Below, piece after piece: positions 47,300-58,644 of a DNA stretch of 64,000 bases. Numbering within the stretch: position 1 is the first letter of the stretch; each line of letters begins with the position of its first letter. The notes below the pieces were generated by a model that ran no database searches, had not been told where the DNA came from, and saw nothing but the letters and a program-made list of their open reading frames with translations. Source of the DNA: Brevundimonas albigilva. GTDB lineage: Bacteria; Pseudomonadota; Alphaproteobacteria; Caulobacterales; Caulobacteraceae. A program made the position numbers and the translations under genes. Location: NCBI RefSeq assembly GCF_023503965.1, contig NZ_CP097298.1:2311001-2375000 (forward strand), written 5' to 3'.

Positions 47300-47328
47300 A
47301 AGGGGGCGGCGTCGGCCGCCCCCTTCTT
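47300..47328. terminator. Bidirectional GC hairpin terminator
   Basis: AAGGGGGCGGC, loop GTCG, GCCGCCCCCTT, then TCTTGG: an 11-base stem with flanking A/T, lying between the convergent dehydratase (stop 47282) and GH97 (stop 47331) genes. Suits both strands. Confidence 0.75.
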
Positions 47329-47330
47329 GG

Positions 47331-49288
47331 TCAGCGCGGGACGATGCGGATCGCCGCCCCGCCGCTGGGCTTCAGCGCCAGGGTCAGGACCGTCGAGGCG
47401 TCCACCGCCTGGGTCGATCGGGTCGTCCGGTCCGGCGCGTCCGCGTCGGCGTAGAGGGTCGCCTCGAAGCGTCCGCGCCCCAGAAAGTCCAGGGGCAGGC
47501 TGATGGTGCGGCCGGCGTCGTCGGTCATGGCCCCCACATACCAGTCGCGCCCCTTGCGGCGGGCCAGGACGATCGACCGCCCGATCTCGCCCGCGATGAA
47601 GCGGGTCTCGTCCCAGGTTGTCGGAACCTGGCCGATGAAGGCGGTTTCCGGCTGGCCGGCATAGGCGTCCGGGGTGTCGGCGACCGTCTGCAGAGGGCTT
47701 TCATAGACCACGAACATCGCCAGGCCGTGGGCGCGCGTGGTCATGACCGTCGGCAAGAGGAAGCGGTCGCGGAAGGTCTCGGGCGTCTGGTTGCCAAATC
47801 CGCCCGGCGTGTAGTCCATCGGCCCCAGCAGCATCCGGGTATAGGCCAGGGTCACATTGTGCCCGGCCGTGATCCGGCGGGACCATTTGTTGTTCTCGGC
47901 GCCCAGAACGCCTTCCTGGGTGATGAAGTTGGGATAGGTCCGCGCCAGGCCGGTCGGATGGAAGGCGCCGTGCAGATTGACCATCAGGCGATGCTCCGCC
48001 GCCCGGCCCAGCAGGCGATGGTACCAGTCGACCATCACCTGATCGTCGCGGTCCATGAAGTCGACCTTGATCCCGGCGATCCCCCAGGCCTGGTATTGGT
48101 CCAGGGCGGCGTCGAACTGGGCGTCCAGCGCCTTCCAGTTCAGCCACAGGAACAGGCCCACGCCCCGGTCGCGGCCATAGGCGACCAGTTCGGGAATGTC
48201 GATCTCGGACACGGTGCGGGTCACGTCGACCCCGGGCCGGACCACGCCGCCGCCGCCGGCGCCGCGATACCAGCCCTCGTCGATGGTGACGTATTGCAGG
48301 CCATTGGCCGCCGCGAAGTCGATGAAGGCCTTGAAGGTGGCGGTGTTCATGCCGCTGTCGAGCACGGCCGAAATCTTGCCGCCGTTCCACCAGTCCCAGG
48401 CCGACTTGCCCGGCCTGACCCAGGCGGCGTCGAAGGCGGCGGGGGCGCTGAGGTCGGTGATCAGGGTCGATTCGATCAGGTCTCCGGCGCGGTCGCCGAC
48501 CATGACCACGCGCCAGGGCGTCGTGAGGTCCCGGCCGACCCGGGCGGTCGCCACGACGGCGGGGACGCCGTCCGGCGCGTCGGGACGCGGCGCCAGCTTG
48601 GCCTGGACGCCCAGGCCGCCGTCCCCCGCCCCGCCAGATAGAGACCGGGATAGTCCTTCAGGTCCGCCTCGGCGATGGCGAAGGCCGGGCCGCCCGCCGC
48701 GGTCTCGCACACCAGAGGCGCGTCATAGGCGTTGTATTCGCGGATGCGCGAGGCGGCGATCGGATCGAACTCGCCTTCGTGGCTGGAGTTGAAGCGGCCC
48801 AGATTCAGCCCCCAGCAGCCAAAGTCGGCGGGGAAGGCGAACGTCGTATTCTCCGCCACCACGCCCAGGGGCCCGCTGTCCGAGGCCGGCAGACGATAGC
48901 GGAAGGCCACGCCGTCGTCATAGGCGCGCAGCACCAGGTCCACGGCCGGCGCATGCAGCACCATTTCGCGATACCGGACCCGCACATGCGAAGCGCGACC
49001 CAGCAGGGGGTAGTCTTCGACGCCGGTGGTCGCCGGCGCGGCGGTGAACCGGGTCCCGGCGGCGCCGGGCCTGGATCCGTCCGACAGGGCCAGGCCCACC
49101 GTTGAGGGAGCGATCAGCATCCGGCCGTCGCGCGACACCGACAGGGCCGGCGCGCCGTCCACCGTCTCGACGCGGATAGAAAGTCGACCGTCGGGCGAGG
49201 AGAGGGCGGCCGGATCGGCCTGCGCCGCGGACGCCGCCAGCATGGCCAGGGCGACGCCGCACGTCAGTCGGGCGAGCGAACGGGTCAT
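47331..49288 (-). CDS. GH97 alpha-glycosidase (galactosidase/glucosidase), frameshifted
   Basis: About 652 residues from ATG 49288, which overlaps the halogenase stop (ATGA). Signal peptide (GVALAMLAASAAQA), then the GH97 beta-sandwich (SSPDGRLSIRVETVDGAPAL; NTTFAFPADFGCWGLNLG). The barrel carries KSAWDWWNGGKISAVLDSGM, YVTIDEGWY and GIKVDFMDRDDQVMVDWYHR. Near 48630-48640 the lost base in the GGGG (LAGAGDGG) must be restored to join the halves. The VDFMDRDDQ form resembles the retaining alpha-galactosidase branch; an inverting glucosidase is the alternative. Its substrate would be a galactose side chain, in keeping with the locus. Confidence 0.85.
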
Positions 49289-50817
49289 GCGGGCTCCTTG
49301 GCCGCGGGGGCGTCCGCGCGGCAGTGTCTGTCGATGAACTGCTGGTGGGGCGGCATGGCCGACACGCCGTTGCGGATGACGGCGCGGATCTGGGCCAGGC
49401 GGGCGGCCATCTCGGCCGCCGGGCTCTGGTCGGCCATCGGGTCGTGGCCTTCGGGCGTGATCCCCTGGCCCAGCATCACGGCGACCCAGCTGGTGTGGGC
49501 GAACAGGTCCTCGTGCCGGCCCATCACCCGCCCGCGCGAGCGGAACAGGTCGATCCTCTCCTTCAGGCTGTCGGGGATTTCGGTGGCGCGCACATGACGC
49601 CAGAACTCGGAATCGTCCCGTTCTCCGACGTGGTAGTGCAGGATGATGAAGTCGCGGGCGTGCTCGTACTCCTCGCGCATCAGGCTGTTGTATTTGTCGA
49701 TGTCGGCCTGGTCGAAGCGCCGGTCCGGGAACAGGGACATCAGGGTCGTCACCCCGCTCTGGATCAGGTGGATGCTGGTCGATTCCAGCGGTTCCAGGAA
49801 GCCGGACGCCAGGCCCAGCGAGACGACGTTCTTGTTCCACGCCTTCTTGCGTCGTCCGGTCACGAAGCGCAGCGGGCGGGGATCGGCCAGGGGCTTGCCG
49901 TCCAGGTGGGTCAGCAGGGTGTCGCGCGCCGCCTCCTCCGTGGTGAAGGCGCTGGCGTAGACATGGCCGTTGCCGGTCCTGTGCTGCAGCTGGATCCGCC
50001 ACTGCCAGCCCGCGTCATGGGCGGTGGAGCGGGTGTAGAGGGTCGGGGCGCCGACCGCCTCGCACGGCACGGCCAGGGCCCGGTCCATCGGCAGCCAGCG
50101 GGACCAGTCCTCGTATCCGGTCTTCAGCGCCTGTTCGATCAGCAGGCCCCGAAAGCCGGAGCAGTCGATGAACAGGTCGCCCTCGATCCGCCGTCCGTCG
50201 TCCAGAACCACGGCCTCGACGAAGCCGCTGTCCGGGTTCAGCGCCACATCGACGATCCTGGCCTCGATCCGGTTCACGCCGCGCGCCATCGCCATCTCGC
50301 GCAGGAAGCCGCCGTACAGGCCGGCGTCGAAATGATAGGCGTAGGCCATGCGGGAATGGACATGGCGGGGATCGTCGGACGTCCGGGTGAAGCGGCCCGC
50401 CTTCATCGCCATGATCGGCAGGGAATAGGCGTCGATCGCGTCCACGTCCGCCAGACCGCGCAGTCTCAGCCAATGCTGGTGAAAGGCGATCCCGTCCAGA
50501 TCGGCCCCATAGGCGCCGAAGGGGTGGACGTATTCGTGACCCAGACGGCCCCAGTTCCTGAACTGGATGCCCAGCTTGTAGGTGGCCTGGGTGCGGCGGA
50601 CGAATTCGTTCTCGTCGACGCCCAGCAGGCGGTTCAGCGTCAGAAGCGGCGGAATGGTCGCCTCTCCGACCCCGACCGTGCCGATCTCGGGCGACTCGAC
50701 CAGATCGATCTGGGCGTAATCGGCCGCCAGGTTTCTGGAGATCACGGCCGCGGCCATCCAGCCCGCCGTGCCGCCGCCGACGATGACGATCCGTCTGATC
50801 CGCTGGTCTTGCGACAT
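49285..50817 (-). CDS. Flavin-dependent tryptophan-halogenase-family protein
   Basis: 510 residues, ATG 50817. FAD site GGGTAGWMAAAVI (14-26), VGVGEATIPPLL, YKLGIQFRNWG (K81, equivalent to the catalytic Lys79 of PrnA/RebH) and FLEPLESTSIHL (active-site Glu) are all present. The family fingerprint WxWxIP reads GWQWRIQLQHRTG, so the Pro is Gln. Homologues sit beside TBDR and glycoside hydrolase genes in Caulobacterales and Xanthomonas, where a role other than free tryptophan halogenation is assumed. It overlaps the GH97 gene and is divergent from the xyloglucan TBDR. Confidence 0.85.
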   Translation of the reverse strand: MSQDQRIRRIVIVGGGTAGWMAAAVISRNLAADYAQIDLVESPEIGTVGVGEATIPPLLTLNRLLGVDENEFVRRTQATYKLGIQFRNWGRLGHEYVHPFGAYGADLDGIAFHQHWLRLRGLADVDAIDAYSLPIMAMKAGRFTRTSDDPRHVHSRMAYAYHFDAGLYGGFLREMAMARGVNRIEARIVDVALNPDSGFVEAVVLDDGRRIEGDLFIDCSGFRGLLIEQALKTGYEDWSRWLPMDRALAVPCEAVGAPTLYTRSTAHDAGWQWRIQLQHRTGNGHVYASAFTTEEAARDTLLTHLDGKPLADPRPLRFVTGRRKKAWNKNVVSLGLASGFLEPLESTSIHLIQSGVTTLMSLFPDRRFDQADIDKYNSLMREEYEHARDFIILHYHVGERDDSEFWRHVRATEIPDSLKERIDLFRSRGRVMGRHEDLFAHTSWVAVMLGQGITPEGHDPMADQSPAAEMAARLAQIRAVIRNGVSAMPPHQQFIDRHCRADAPAAKEPA

Positions 50818-50881
50818 TGTGGTCCTCCCCGGCCGCGAACGTCTGACGCGATGCGTGCCGCGCCCTTGTCGTCCTAAAAGA

Positions 50882-50895
50882 TGTTACCGCTACCG
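50882..50895. promoter_or_regulatory. LacI-type operator-like palindrome
   Basis: TGTTACCGCTACCG resembles TGKTAgCGcTAMCA-type LacI-family operators of Caulobacterales (central CG, imperfect arms). It lies between the divergent halogenase (ATG 50817) and TBDR (ATG 51037). It is followed at once by GAAAACAGTTTTC (50895-50907), a second palindrome. No LacI gene is in the window. Confidence 0.45.
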
Positions 50896-51036
50896 AAAAC
50901 AGTTTTCTTTCTATGAAACTTGTTGCATCCTTGAAAGTGGGTCAAGCGAAACGCGGGCCCGTTTGTCTTGGGAGAGATGCCAGTCCAGCGCGCCTTCAGA
51001 GCGCGCGGCGGCATCGGAGGGAAGGGGAGGAGACGC

Positions 51037-53898
51037 ATGTCTCGCATCACTCGCGCCAACCGCTTCGCACTTCTGTGCGGCGCATCGGCTCTGACACTGT
51101 CGGTCCTGGCCGCGCCGTCGTTCGCCTTGGCGCAGGACGCCGTTCCGGCCGCGACCAGCCAGGATGACGAATCGACCGAAGTCGACGAAATCGTCGTCAC
51201 GGGCATCCGCGCCAGCCTGGCGTCGGCCCAGTCGATCAAGCGCAATTCGGATCAGTTCGTGGATTCGATCACGGCCGTCGATATCGGCCGGTTGCCTGAC
51301 ATCAACGTCGCCGAGGCTCTTCAGCGGATTTCGGGCGTCCAGATCAGCCGGGACCGCGGGGAGGGCAACGGCATCGCCATTCGGGGGCTGACCCAGGTTC
51401 GCACCGAACTGAACGGGCGCGACATCTTCAGCGCCAACGGCGGTCGTGGTCTGAGCTGGGAAGAGGTCGGCTCCGACCTGCTGGCCGGCGTGGACGTTTA
51501 CAAGAACCCGTCCGCAGACCTGATAGAGGGCGGTCTGTCCGGCACGGTGAATCTGCGCACCCGCATGCCGTTCGACGCGTCGGGTCGGATCATCTCCGCC
51601 AGCGGGGCCTATACCTATTATGATCTGGCGGACGATTACGGGAAGACGCTGTCGGGTCTGATCAGCGACCGTTTCGATACGTCTGCGGGCGAGATCGGCG
51701 TGCTGCTGAACCTGTCGTACGGCGACACCAGCTTCGGCCAGGAGAAGGCCGTGGTCGAGCCGTTCTGGGAGCGGACCGATATTCCCGGATACGAGGGCCT
51801 GGATAATATCTTCGTGCCGGCGGGCGGCGGGGTCTATTACACCGAGGGCGCGCGCGAGCGGAAGTCGGCGGCCTTCGCCCTGCAGTGGCGGCCCAACGAC
51901 AGCACCGAATTCTATCTGCAGGCCCTGCGGACGGAATACAACTTCGACGAAACGGGCCTGTCCTATTTCGCCTACGGTCCGAACAGCTCGGGCGGGGCCA
52001 TGACGGCGGTTCCGGGAACCTTCACCATCGGCGACGACGGCGTCGCCATCACCGGCGCTTATCAGAACCCGAACGTCGATGCGGTGACCTTCGCTTCGTC
52101 GCGAGAGACCTCGACCACCGATATCTCGCTGGGCGGCAAGTGGCGTCCGATCGATCGTCTCGAGATCAGCGGCGATCTGCAATACATCAAGTCCGATGTC
52201 GCGCTCGACACCATCAATCTGACGGCCAGCGTGCTTAGCTCGACGGGGTCGGTGCCGGGCTTCGGCGGGGACTGGACCTTCGGCTTCGACCTGTCGGACG
52301 AGATCCCACGCTTCACGGCGACCGACGGCTATCTCGCTGATCCGAACAACTACGGCCTGACCGCCATCCTGCCCTATCGAGAGCAGAACGACGCCGAGAG
52401 CTGGGCCGGTCGGTTGGACATGACCTGGGACTTCGACGAGGGCGGCTTCTTCAAGAACGTCAGCGTCGGCGTTCGCGCGACCGACCGTTCGGCCGTCAAC
52501 CGCACCACAACCTACGGAACCTGGACCGGCGTCGGTTCGTGCGCCAACTGGTCGTCGGCGGCGAACTGCATCGTATTGGGCGACTATCCCGATCAGGTGC
52601 AGCTCAACGACGGCGTTGCCGGCAACATCCGCGGCAGCGATCTGTTCGGACCCGTCGCCTTTTGGACCGTCGAGACGGCGAAGGATTCGCAAGCCGCGTT
52701 CGACTTCGTCAACGGCCTGCCTTTGGGGCTGAACATCGGCTTCCGCGACTTCGACGATCCCAACGCGGTCATCGGCGATATCGCCGAGAACACCTACGCC
52801 GGTTACGGGGTCGTGCGCTTCGGCGCGACGACACGCGGCATCGATTGGAGCGGCAACCTGGGGCTGCGTTGGGTGAAGGTGGAATCGACCTCCAACGGCT
52901 TCCAGACCCTGAACTATCGCGACCCCGATTTCGTCAGCGACGGCGTCAGCACGCCCAGCACCATCACCCTGCGCACGGCCATGAGCGGCAGTCAGGAATA
53001 TGATGAACTGCTGCCCAGCCTGAACCTGAAGGCCAATCTGACGGATCAGCTGATCCTGCGGTTCGCGGCGTCGAAGAATATGTCGCCGCCGTCGTTCAGC
53101 CAGTTGAACTCGACCTTCAGCATCAGCCCGGCCTACCAGAACGCCGGGGATGTCGTCCCGACAGGCGTGGGGACCGGAACCTCGAACGGCAACGCCCTGC
53201 TGAAGCCCGAGAAGGTGACCCAGTACGACATGGCGCTGGAATGGTATTTCTCGCCGATTGGGTACCTGTACGGGACGGTCTTCAAGAAGGACATCACGGA
53301 CCTGATCTTCTCGGTGTCGAACACCGAAACCTACGACCTGACCGGATCGAACGGCACGGTCCTGGCGGATCAACCCTTCCTGATTTCCCGCCTGGTGAAT
53401 CTGGACGAGGGCAGCGTTGAAGGCTTCGAGGTCGGCGGCCAGTACTTCTTCGACTTCCTGCCGGGCGCCTTCTCAGGTTTGGGATTCCAGGCCAACTACA
53501 CCTTCGTCGATTCCAACGCCTCGACCATCGCGGCTTCGGACATCACCGGCGGTTCCTCGATCGACGTGCCCTTGGTCGGTCTCTCGGAGAACAGCTACAA
53601 CCTGATCCTGTTGTACGAGAAATACGGCGTCAACGCCCGCCTCGCCTACAACTGGCGCGACGACTGGCTGGTCACCACCCAGTCGAACGGCACGGGCAAC
53701 CTGCCGATCTTCGCCAAGGAGTACGGCACGCTGGACGCTTCGATCAGCTACGACTTCAACCCCAGCGTCGCCCTGACCATCGACGCCCAGAACCTGACGA
53801 ACGAAGCCTACCGCAGCTATCAAGGCGTTGAGTCGCGGCCGCGTGATTATCAGATCGACGATCGTCGCTTCAGTGTCCGCTTGCGCGTCCGCTACTGA
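51037..53898 (+). CDS. TonB-dependent receptor of the xyloglucan locus
   Basis: 953 residues from ATG 51037 (AAGGGGAGGAG upstream). Signal peptide ([19 protein letters not shown]), a short linker, [20 protein letters not shown], the plug [20 protein letters not shown] and [19 protein letters not shown], and a barrel ending in [11 protein letters not shown]. No STN domain. The TonB-dependent receptor subtype ([12 protein letters not shown]) is the one common in sugar loci. It leads the GH35-GH31-esterase genes and most likely imports xyloglucan oligosaccharides. Confidence 0.9.
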   Translation: MSRITRANRFALLCGASALTLSVLAAPSFALAQDAVPAATSQDDESTEVDEIVVTGIRASLASAQSIKRNSDQFVDSITAVDIGRLPDINVAEALQRISGVQISRDRGEGNGIAIRGLTQVRTELNGRDIFSANGGRGLSWEEVGSDLLAGVDVYKNPSADLIEGGLSGTVNLRTRMPFDASGRIISASGAYTYYDLADDYGKTLSGLISDRFDTSAGEIGVLLNLSYGDTSFGQEKAVVEPFWERTDIPGYEGLDNIFVPAGGGVYYTEGARERKSAAFALQWRPNDSTEFYLQALRTEYNFDETGLSYFAYGPNSSGGAMTAVPGTFTIGDDGVAITGAYQNPNVDAVTFASSRETSTTDISLGGKWRPIDRLEISGDLQYIKSDVALDTINLTASVLSSTGSVPGFGGDWTFGFDLSDEIPRFTATDGYLADPNNYGLTAILPYREQNDAESWAGRLDMTWDFDEGGFFKNVSVGVRATDRSAVNRTTTYGTWTGVGSCANWSSAANCIVLGDYPDQVQLNDGVAGNIRGSDLFGPVAFWTVETAKDSQAAFDFVNGLPLGLNIGFRDFDDPNAVIGDIAENTYAGYGVVRFGATTRGIDWSGNLGLRWVKVESTSNGFQTLNYRDPDFVSDGVSTPSTITLRTAMSGSQEYDELLPSLNLKANLTDQLILRFAASKNMSPPSFSQLNSTFSISPAYQNAGDVVPTGVGTGTSNGNALLKPEKVTQYDMALEWYFSPIGYLYGTVFKKDITDLIFSVSNTETYDLTGSNGTVLADQPFLISRLVNLDEGSVEGFEVGGQYFFDFLPGAFSGLGFQANYTFVDSNASTIAASDITGGSSIDVPLVGLSENSYNLILLYEKYGVNARLAYNWRDDWLVTTQSNGTGNLPIFAKEYGTLDASISYDFNPSVALTIDAQNLTNEAYRSYQGVESRPRDYQIDDRRFSVRLRVRY

Positions 53899-53921
53899 CG
53901 CGGCGACACCTGACTGACCAT

Positions 53922-53951
53922 CCGGGCGCCGTCGTCCTCGGCGGCGCCCGG
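53922..53951 (+). terminator. GC hairpin between TBDR and GH35
   Basis: CCGGGCGCCG, 10-base loop, CGGCGCCCGG: perfect 10-base arms at 53922-53931 and 53942-53951, then TTCCG. With no long T-run it could act as an attenuator that lowers hydrolase levels relative to the receptor. Confidence 0.6.
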
Positions 53952-53984
53952 TTCCGTATTCGGATCGAGCAGAACGAGGAAGCC

Positions 53985-55622
53985 ATGACCCTTCGCACCC
54001 TTCGCCGGGGCGCCGCCCTGGGCCTGATCGCAGCCGCGTTGCTCGCCGCCCAGGCTTCCGCCGAACCCATCCCCCAGTTCGTCACCCGCGACGGCCGTCA
54101 TTCCCTGATGGTCGACGGCGCGCCTTTCACCATCCTGGGGGGACAGGTCAACAACTCGTCCAACTATCCGGCCCCACTGGCCCAGGCCTGGCCCGCCCTG
54201 CGCTACATCGGCGCCAATACGGTGCAGATCCCCCTGGGCTGGGAGCAGATCGAGCCGGAAGAAGGCCGGTTCGACTTCTCCTTCGTCGATCACGCCATCG
54301 AACAGGCCCGCGCCAACGATATGCGCGTCGTCTTCCTGTGGTTCGCCACCTGGAAGAACACGGCCCCGGCCTACGCCCCCGCTTGGGTCAAGCTGAACCC
54401 CGAACGCTTCCCCCACCTGATCGACAAGGACGGCAAGGAAAGCTACGCCCTGTCGCCCTATGGCGCCGAGACCCTGGCCGCCGACGCCCGCGCCTACGCC
54501 GCCCTGATGCGCCACATCCGCCAGGTCGACGAGCGCCAGCGCACCGTCATCATGATGCAGCCCGAGAACGAGGTCGGCACCTATGGCCCGGTGCGCGACT
54601 ATTCGCCCGCCGCCCGCGCCGCCTTCGCCGCGCCGGTCCCCCAGACCCTGCTAGACCGCACCGGCAAGGCGCCGGGAACCTGGGCCGAGGTGTTCGGCGA
54701 GGATGCGGACGAATTCTTCCACGCCTGGTCGATCGGCCGTTACGTCGGCACGGTCGCCGCCGCCGGCAAGGCGGAATATCCGCTGCCCGCCTACGTCAAC
54801 GCCGCCCTGCGCGACGCCATCAACGACCAGGACCCGGCCACCTATGCGTCCGGCGGCCCGACCTGGAACGTGATCGAGGTCTGGCAGGCCGCGGCGCCGT
54901 CGATCGATTTCCTGGCCCCCGACATCTACACGCGCAAGTCGGTCGAATACGAAGCCCACCTGAACCGCTACGCTCGGCCGGACAACGCCCTGTTCGTCGC
55001 CGAGACCGGCAGCGACGCCCAGTACGCCCGCTATCTGTTCGAGACGCTGGGCCGAGGCGGCATCGGCTTCTCGCCGTTCGGCATCGATTACACCGGCTAT
55101 TCCAACTATCCGCTGGGCGCCAAGGAGATCACCGAGGAGACGCTGGTCCCGTTCCGCGACCTCTACCGCCTGATCGCGCCGTGGCAGCGCACCTGGGCCC
55201 GCCTGTCCTTCGAGGGCAAGGTCTGGGGCGCCGCGGAACCGGACGACCGCAGGTCCGAGGTCATCGACCTGGGCGACTGGACCGCGACCACGGCCTATCA
55301 GCGCTGGCAGTTCGGCGCGACCTCGGCGCCCTTCGATCCCAACGACGTGCCGGCCGGCACGGCCCAGCCGAACGGCGCCGTCGCCATCGCCGAGATCGAG
55401 CCGGGTCAATTCATTCTGGCCGGCTACAACATCCGCATCGACTTCGCCGCCAAGCCCGCGACCGACGGCAAGCGCCGCATGGTGTTGCGGGTCGAGGAAG
55501 GCCATTTCGATCCCGCCGGCGAATGGGTGTTCGAACGCATCTGGAACGGCGACCAGGTCGACTACGGCCTGAACTTCTCCGACAGCGCCAAACTGCTGCG
55601 CGTCGTCACCGCCACCTACTGA
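53985..55622 (+). CDS. GH35 beta-galactosidase (Bgl35A-like, with DUF5597)
   Basis: 545 residues. Signal peptide ([15 protein letters not shown]), then [20 protein letters not shown] and the TIM-barrel. Acid/base Glu196 in [12 protein letters not shown] and nucleophile Glu340 in [11 protein letters not shown]. The C-terminal part carries a DUF5597-type beta domain. This is the layout of Cellvibrio Bgl35A, which removes galactose from xyloglucan side chains; the neighbouring PA14/GH31 gene repeats that pairing. Signal peptide suggests a periplasmic place. Confidence 0.85.
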   Translation: MTLRTLRRGAALGLIAAALLAAQASAEPIPQFVTRDGRHSLMVDGAPFTILGGQVNNSSNYPAPLAQAWPALRYIGANTVQIPLGWEQIEPEEGRFDFSFVDHAIEQARANDMRVVFLWFATWKNTAPAYAPAWVKLNPERFPHLIDKDGKESYALSPYGAETLAADARAYAALMRHIRQVDERQRTVIMMQPENEVGTYGPVRDYSPAARAAFAAPVPQTLLDRTGKAPGTWAEVFGEDADEFFHAWSIGRYVGTVAAAGKAEYPLPAYVNAALRDAINDQDPATYASGGPTWNVIEVWQAAAPSIDFLAPDIYTRKSVEYEAHLNRYARPDNALFVAETGSDAQYARYLFETLGRGGIGFSPFGIDYTGYSNYPLGAKEITEETLVPFRDLYRLIAPWQRTWARLSFEGKVWGAAEPDDRRSEVIDLGDWTATTAYQRWQFGATSAPFDPNDVPAGTAQPNGAVAIAEIEPGQFILAGYNIRIDFAAKPATDGKRRMVLRVEEGHFDPAGEWVFERIWNGDQVDYGLNFSDSAKLLRVVTATY

Positions 55623-55648
55623 ACCTGTCTGTGAAAGCGAGCGCCCCC

Positions 55649-58585
55649 ATGACCCTGACCCTCGCCCGCCGCCTGATGCTGGCCGCCCTGATGATTGCGC
55701 CCCTGGGCGTCTGCGCCGAATCGGGCCTGATGGACAGCGCCTCCGCCGGGGCCATCCAGCAGGCTGCGTTCCAGCGGATCCCCGCCGGCGTCGTCGTCAC
55801 CCCGGCCGAAGGCGCCGCCCGTCGCGTCCGGCTGGAGGTCTATGGCCCCGAGACCATTCGCGTCACCGCCACCGAGGACGCCGATCTGAACCTGCCGGCC
55901 AGCCTGATGGTCACGGCCCAGCCCTCGACCACGACCCCGTTCGAGGTCGAGGCGCACGGCGATGTCGTGGTGCTGAAGACCGCCGAGGCGACCGCCGAGG
56001 TCTCGCGCCTGACCGGGGCCGTCCGCTTCCTGGACGAGGCCGGAAACGAGGTGCTGAAGGAACGGCCCGGCAGCCGGGAACTGAACCCCGTCACCATCGA
56101 GGACCAGCGCGGCGCCCATCGCTATCTGGCGACGCGTCAGGTCTGGGACAGCCCGGCCGACGAGGCCTTCTACGGCCTGGGCCAGCACCAGCAGGGGATG
56201 ATGAACTACAAGGGTCAGGACGTCCTGCTGGCCCAGCACAACATGGACGTCGGCATTCCCTTCGTGGTCTCCAGCCGCAACTACGGCCTGCTCTGGGAAA
56301 CCAACGCCATCACCCGTTTCGGCGATCCCCGCCCCTATGGAATGCTGTCGGACCGTCTGATCGTCCGCGACGCCGGGGCGCCTTCGGCGGGTTGACCGCG
56401 CGCTACTACCAGGACGGCGCGCTGAAGGTCAGCCGCCCCGAAAGCCAGGTGAACTACGAGTTCATTCGCGACCAGCAGCGCTGGCCCGAAGGCTTCAAGG
56501 CCCAGCCCGGCGCGCCCGTTCAGACCGGCGACATGGGCAAGCCCGGCCAGGCCGGCGTCAATGTCGTCTGGGAAGGCACGATCGAGACGGCCAATCCGGG
56601 CCTGCACAAGTTCCGCCTGTATTCGTCCGGCTATGTGAAGGTCACGATCGACGGCAAGGTCGTCGAGCAGAACTGGCGCCAGAACTGGAACCCCTTCGAC
56701 CATGATTTCCAGGTCGAGATGGCGGCGAACGCCCGCGTGCCGATCAAGATCGAGTGGACGCCGGAAGACGGCTATATCTCGCTGCGCCACATGGACCCGC
56801 TGCCCGCCTCCGACCAGGGCGCGCTGAGCCTGGCGTCCGAAGTCGGCGACGCCATCGACTACTACTATGTCGGCGGCGACGACATCGACGACGTCATCGC
56901 CAACTATCGCGGCCTGACCGGCAAGTCGGTGATGCTGCCCCGGGCCGCCTACGGCTTCTGGCAGAGCCGCCAGCGCTACAACACCCAGGACGAGGTCGTG
57001 GGCGCGGTGCGCGGCTATCGCGAGCGCGGCCTGCCGATCGACATGGTGGTGCAGGACTGGTTCTACTGGCCCGAGAACGCCTGGGGTTCGCACCAGTTCG
57101 ACGCCGCCCGCTATCCGAACCCGACCCAGATGGTGAAGGACGTTCACGACATGAACGCCAACATCATCATTTCGGTCTGGCCGAAATTCTATCCGACCAC
57201 CGACCACTACAAGCAGCTGGACGCCATCGGCGGCATGTACACCCGCAACGTCGACGTCGGCGCGCGCGACTGGGTCGGCCCCGGCTACGCCAACAGCTTC
57301 TATGACCCCTATCTGCCGGCGGCGCGCGACCTGTACTGGAAGCAGATGTCCGACAGTTTCAAGGGCATGGGCTTCGACGGCTGGTGGCTGGATTCGGTCG
57401 AGCCGGACATGCACTCCAACCTCGACTTCGCCGAGCGCACCCTGCGCATGGGTCCGACCGCCAACGGGCCGGGCGCCTATGTGTTCAACTCCTATCCGCT
57501 GGTGAACGCCGAGAACGTCTATCGCCACTTCCGGGCCGAGCACGACGATCAGCGCACCACCATCCTGACCCGTTCCGCCTGGGGCGGTCTGCAACGCACG
57601 GGCTCGATCCTGTGGTCGGGCGACGTCGTGGCGCGCTGGGACAATCTGCGCGATCAGATCTCGGCGGGCGTCAACGCCGGCCTGTCGGGCCTGGCCAACT
57701 GGACCCACGACATCGGCGGCTTTTCGGTCGAGAGCCGCTACTCCAATCCGGCGGGCATGAAGCCCGAGGACAAGGCCGAGTGGGACGAGCTGCAGCTGCG
57801 CTGGTTCCAGTTCGGCGCCTGGTCGCCGATCTTTCGCTCGCACGGCGAGTTCCCGCTGCGCGAGGTCTATAACCTGGCCGAGCCGGGCACGGACTATTAC
57901 GCCGCCTACGCCGCCTCGCTTCAGACCCGTTACCGGCTGATGCCCTATATCTACAGCCTGGCCGGCGACACCTATCTGCGCGACGGCACCATCATGCGCG
58001 GGCTGGTCATGGACTTCCCGTCCGACCTGAAGGCTCGCGACATCGCCGACCAGTACATGTTCGGCCACGCCCTGCTGGTCGCCCCGGTGACGGAATACAA
58101 GGCGCGCAGCCGGTCGGTCTATATTTCCCCGCCGGCGCCGAATGGTACGACCTGCAGACCGGTCAGAAATATGCGGGGGCCAGTCCGCGACCGTCGCGGC
58201 GGCGCTGAACAAGATACCGGTCTATGTCCGCGCGGGTTCGATCCTGCCGACCGGCCCGGCGATCACCTATACGGCCGAGAAGCTGGACGGTCCGCTGACC
58301 CTGGTCGTCTATACCGGGGCGAACGGCGCCTTCTCCTTCTACGAGGACGAGGGCAAGGATTACGGCTACGAGCGGGGCGAGTTCTCGAACATTCCGATGA
58401 CCTGGGACGACGCGCGCGGCGTTCTGAGCATCGGCGCCCGCACCGGCTCCTATCCGGGAATGCCGATGAGCCGCACCATCAATGTGCGCTTCGTCAGCGG
58501 ACCGGGCGCCGATGTCGGCGACTTCGACGCCGCACCGGCCCGGACCGTCCAGTACGCCGGACAGGCCGTCGAGATCCGCCGCTAG
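55649..58585 (+). CDS. PA14-GH31 alpha-xylosidase (Xyl31A-like), frameshifted
   Basis: About 977 residues after repair. Signal peptide (LMLAALMIAPLGVCA), N-terminal beta domain, then FYGLGQHQQGMMNYKGQDVL. After LIVRDAGA, a base lost in GGGG at 56375-56378 is followed by a PA14 insert (GLTARYYQDGALKVSRPESQ ... WEGTIETANPGLHKFRLYSS). The GH31 barrel has MDAP-like VVQDWFYWPENAWG, nucleophile Asp in GFDGWWLDSVEPDM and acid/base in LWSGDVVARWDNLRDQI. Two further losses near 58125 and 58175-58179 precede IPVYVRAGSILPTGPA and the end. The PA14 insert is the mark of Xyl31A-type enzymes that take xylose from the xyloglucan non-reducing end. Confidence 0.85.
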
Positions 58586-58644
58586 TCAGACATCGCCGCC
58601 CCTTCCCGTCGCCGGGGATGGGCGGTCAGGTTCAGGAGGCGCGG

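Noticed and set aside
52147..52154. Another GATCGATC, in the xyloglucan TBDR
   Set aside because: It is in frame (RPIDRL) and the gene is intact, so not a duplication error; it shows the motif also occurs naturally.
54338..55640. Plus frame running through the GH35 gene in another phase
   Set aside because: Arginine-rich, no motif; the GH35 frame carries catalytic Glu in its right place. Only the part after 55649 is real, as the GH31 start.
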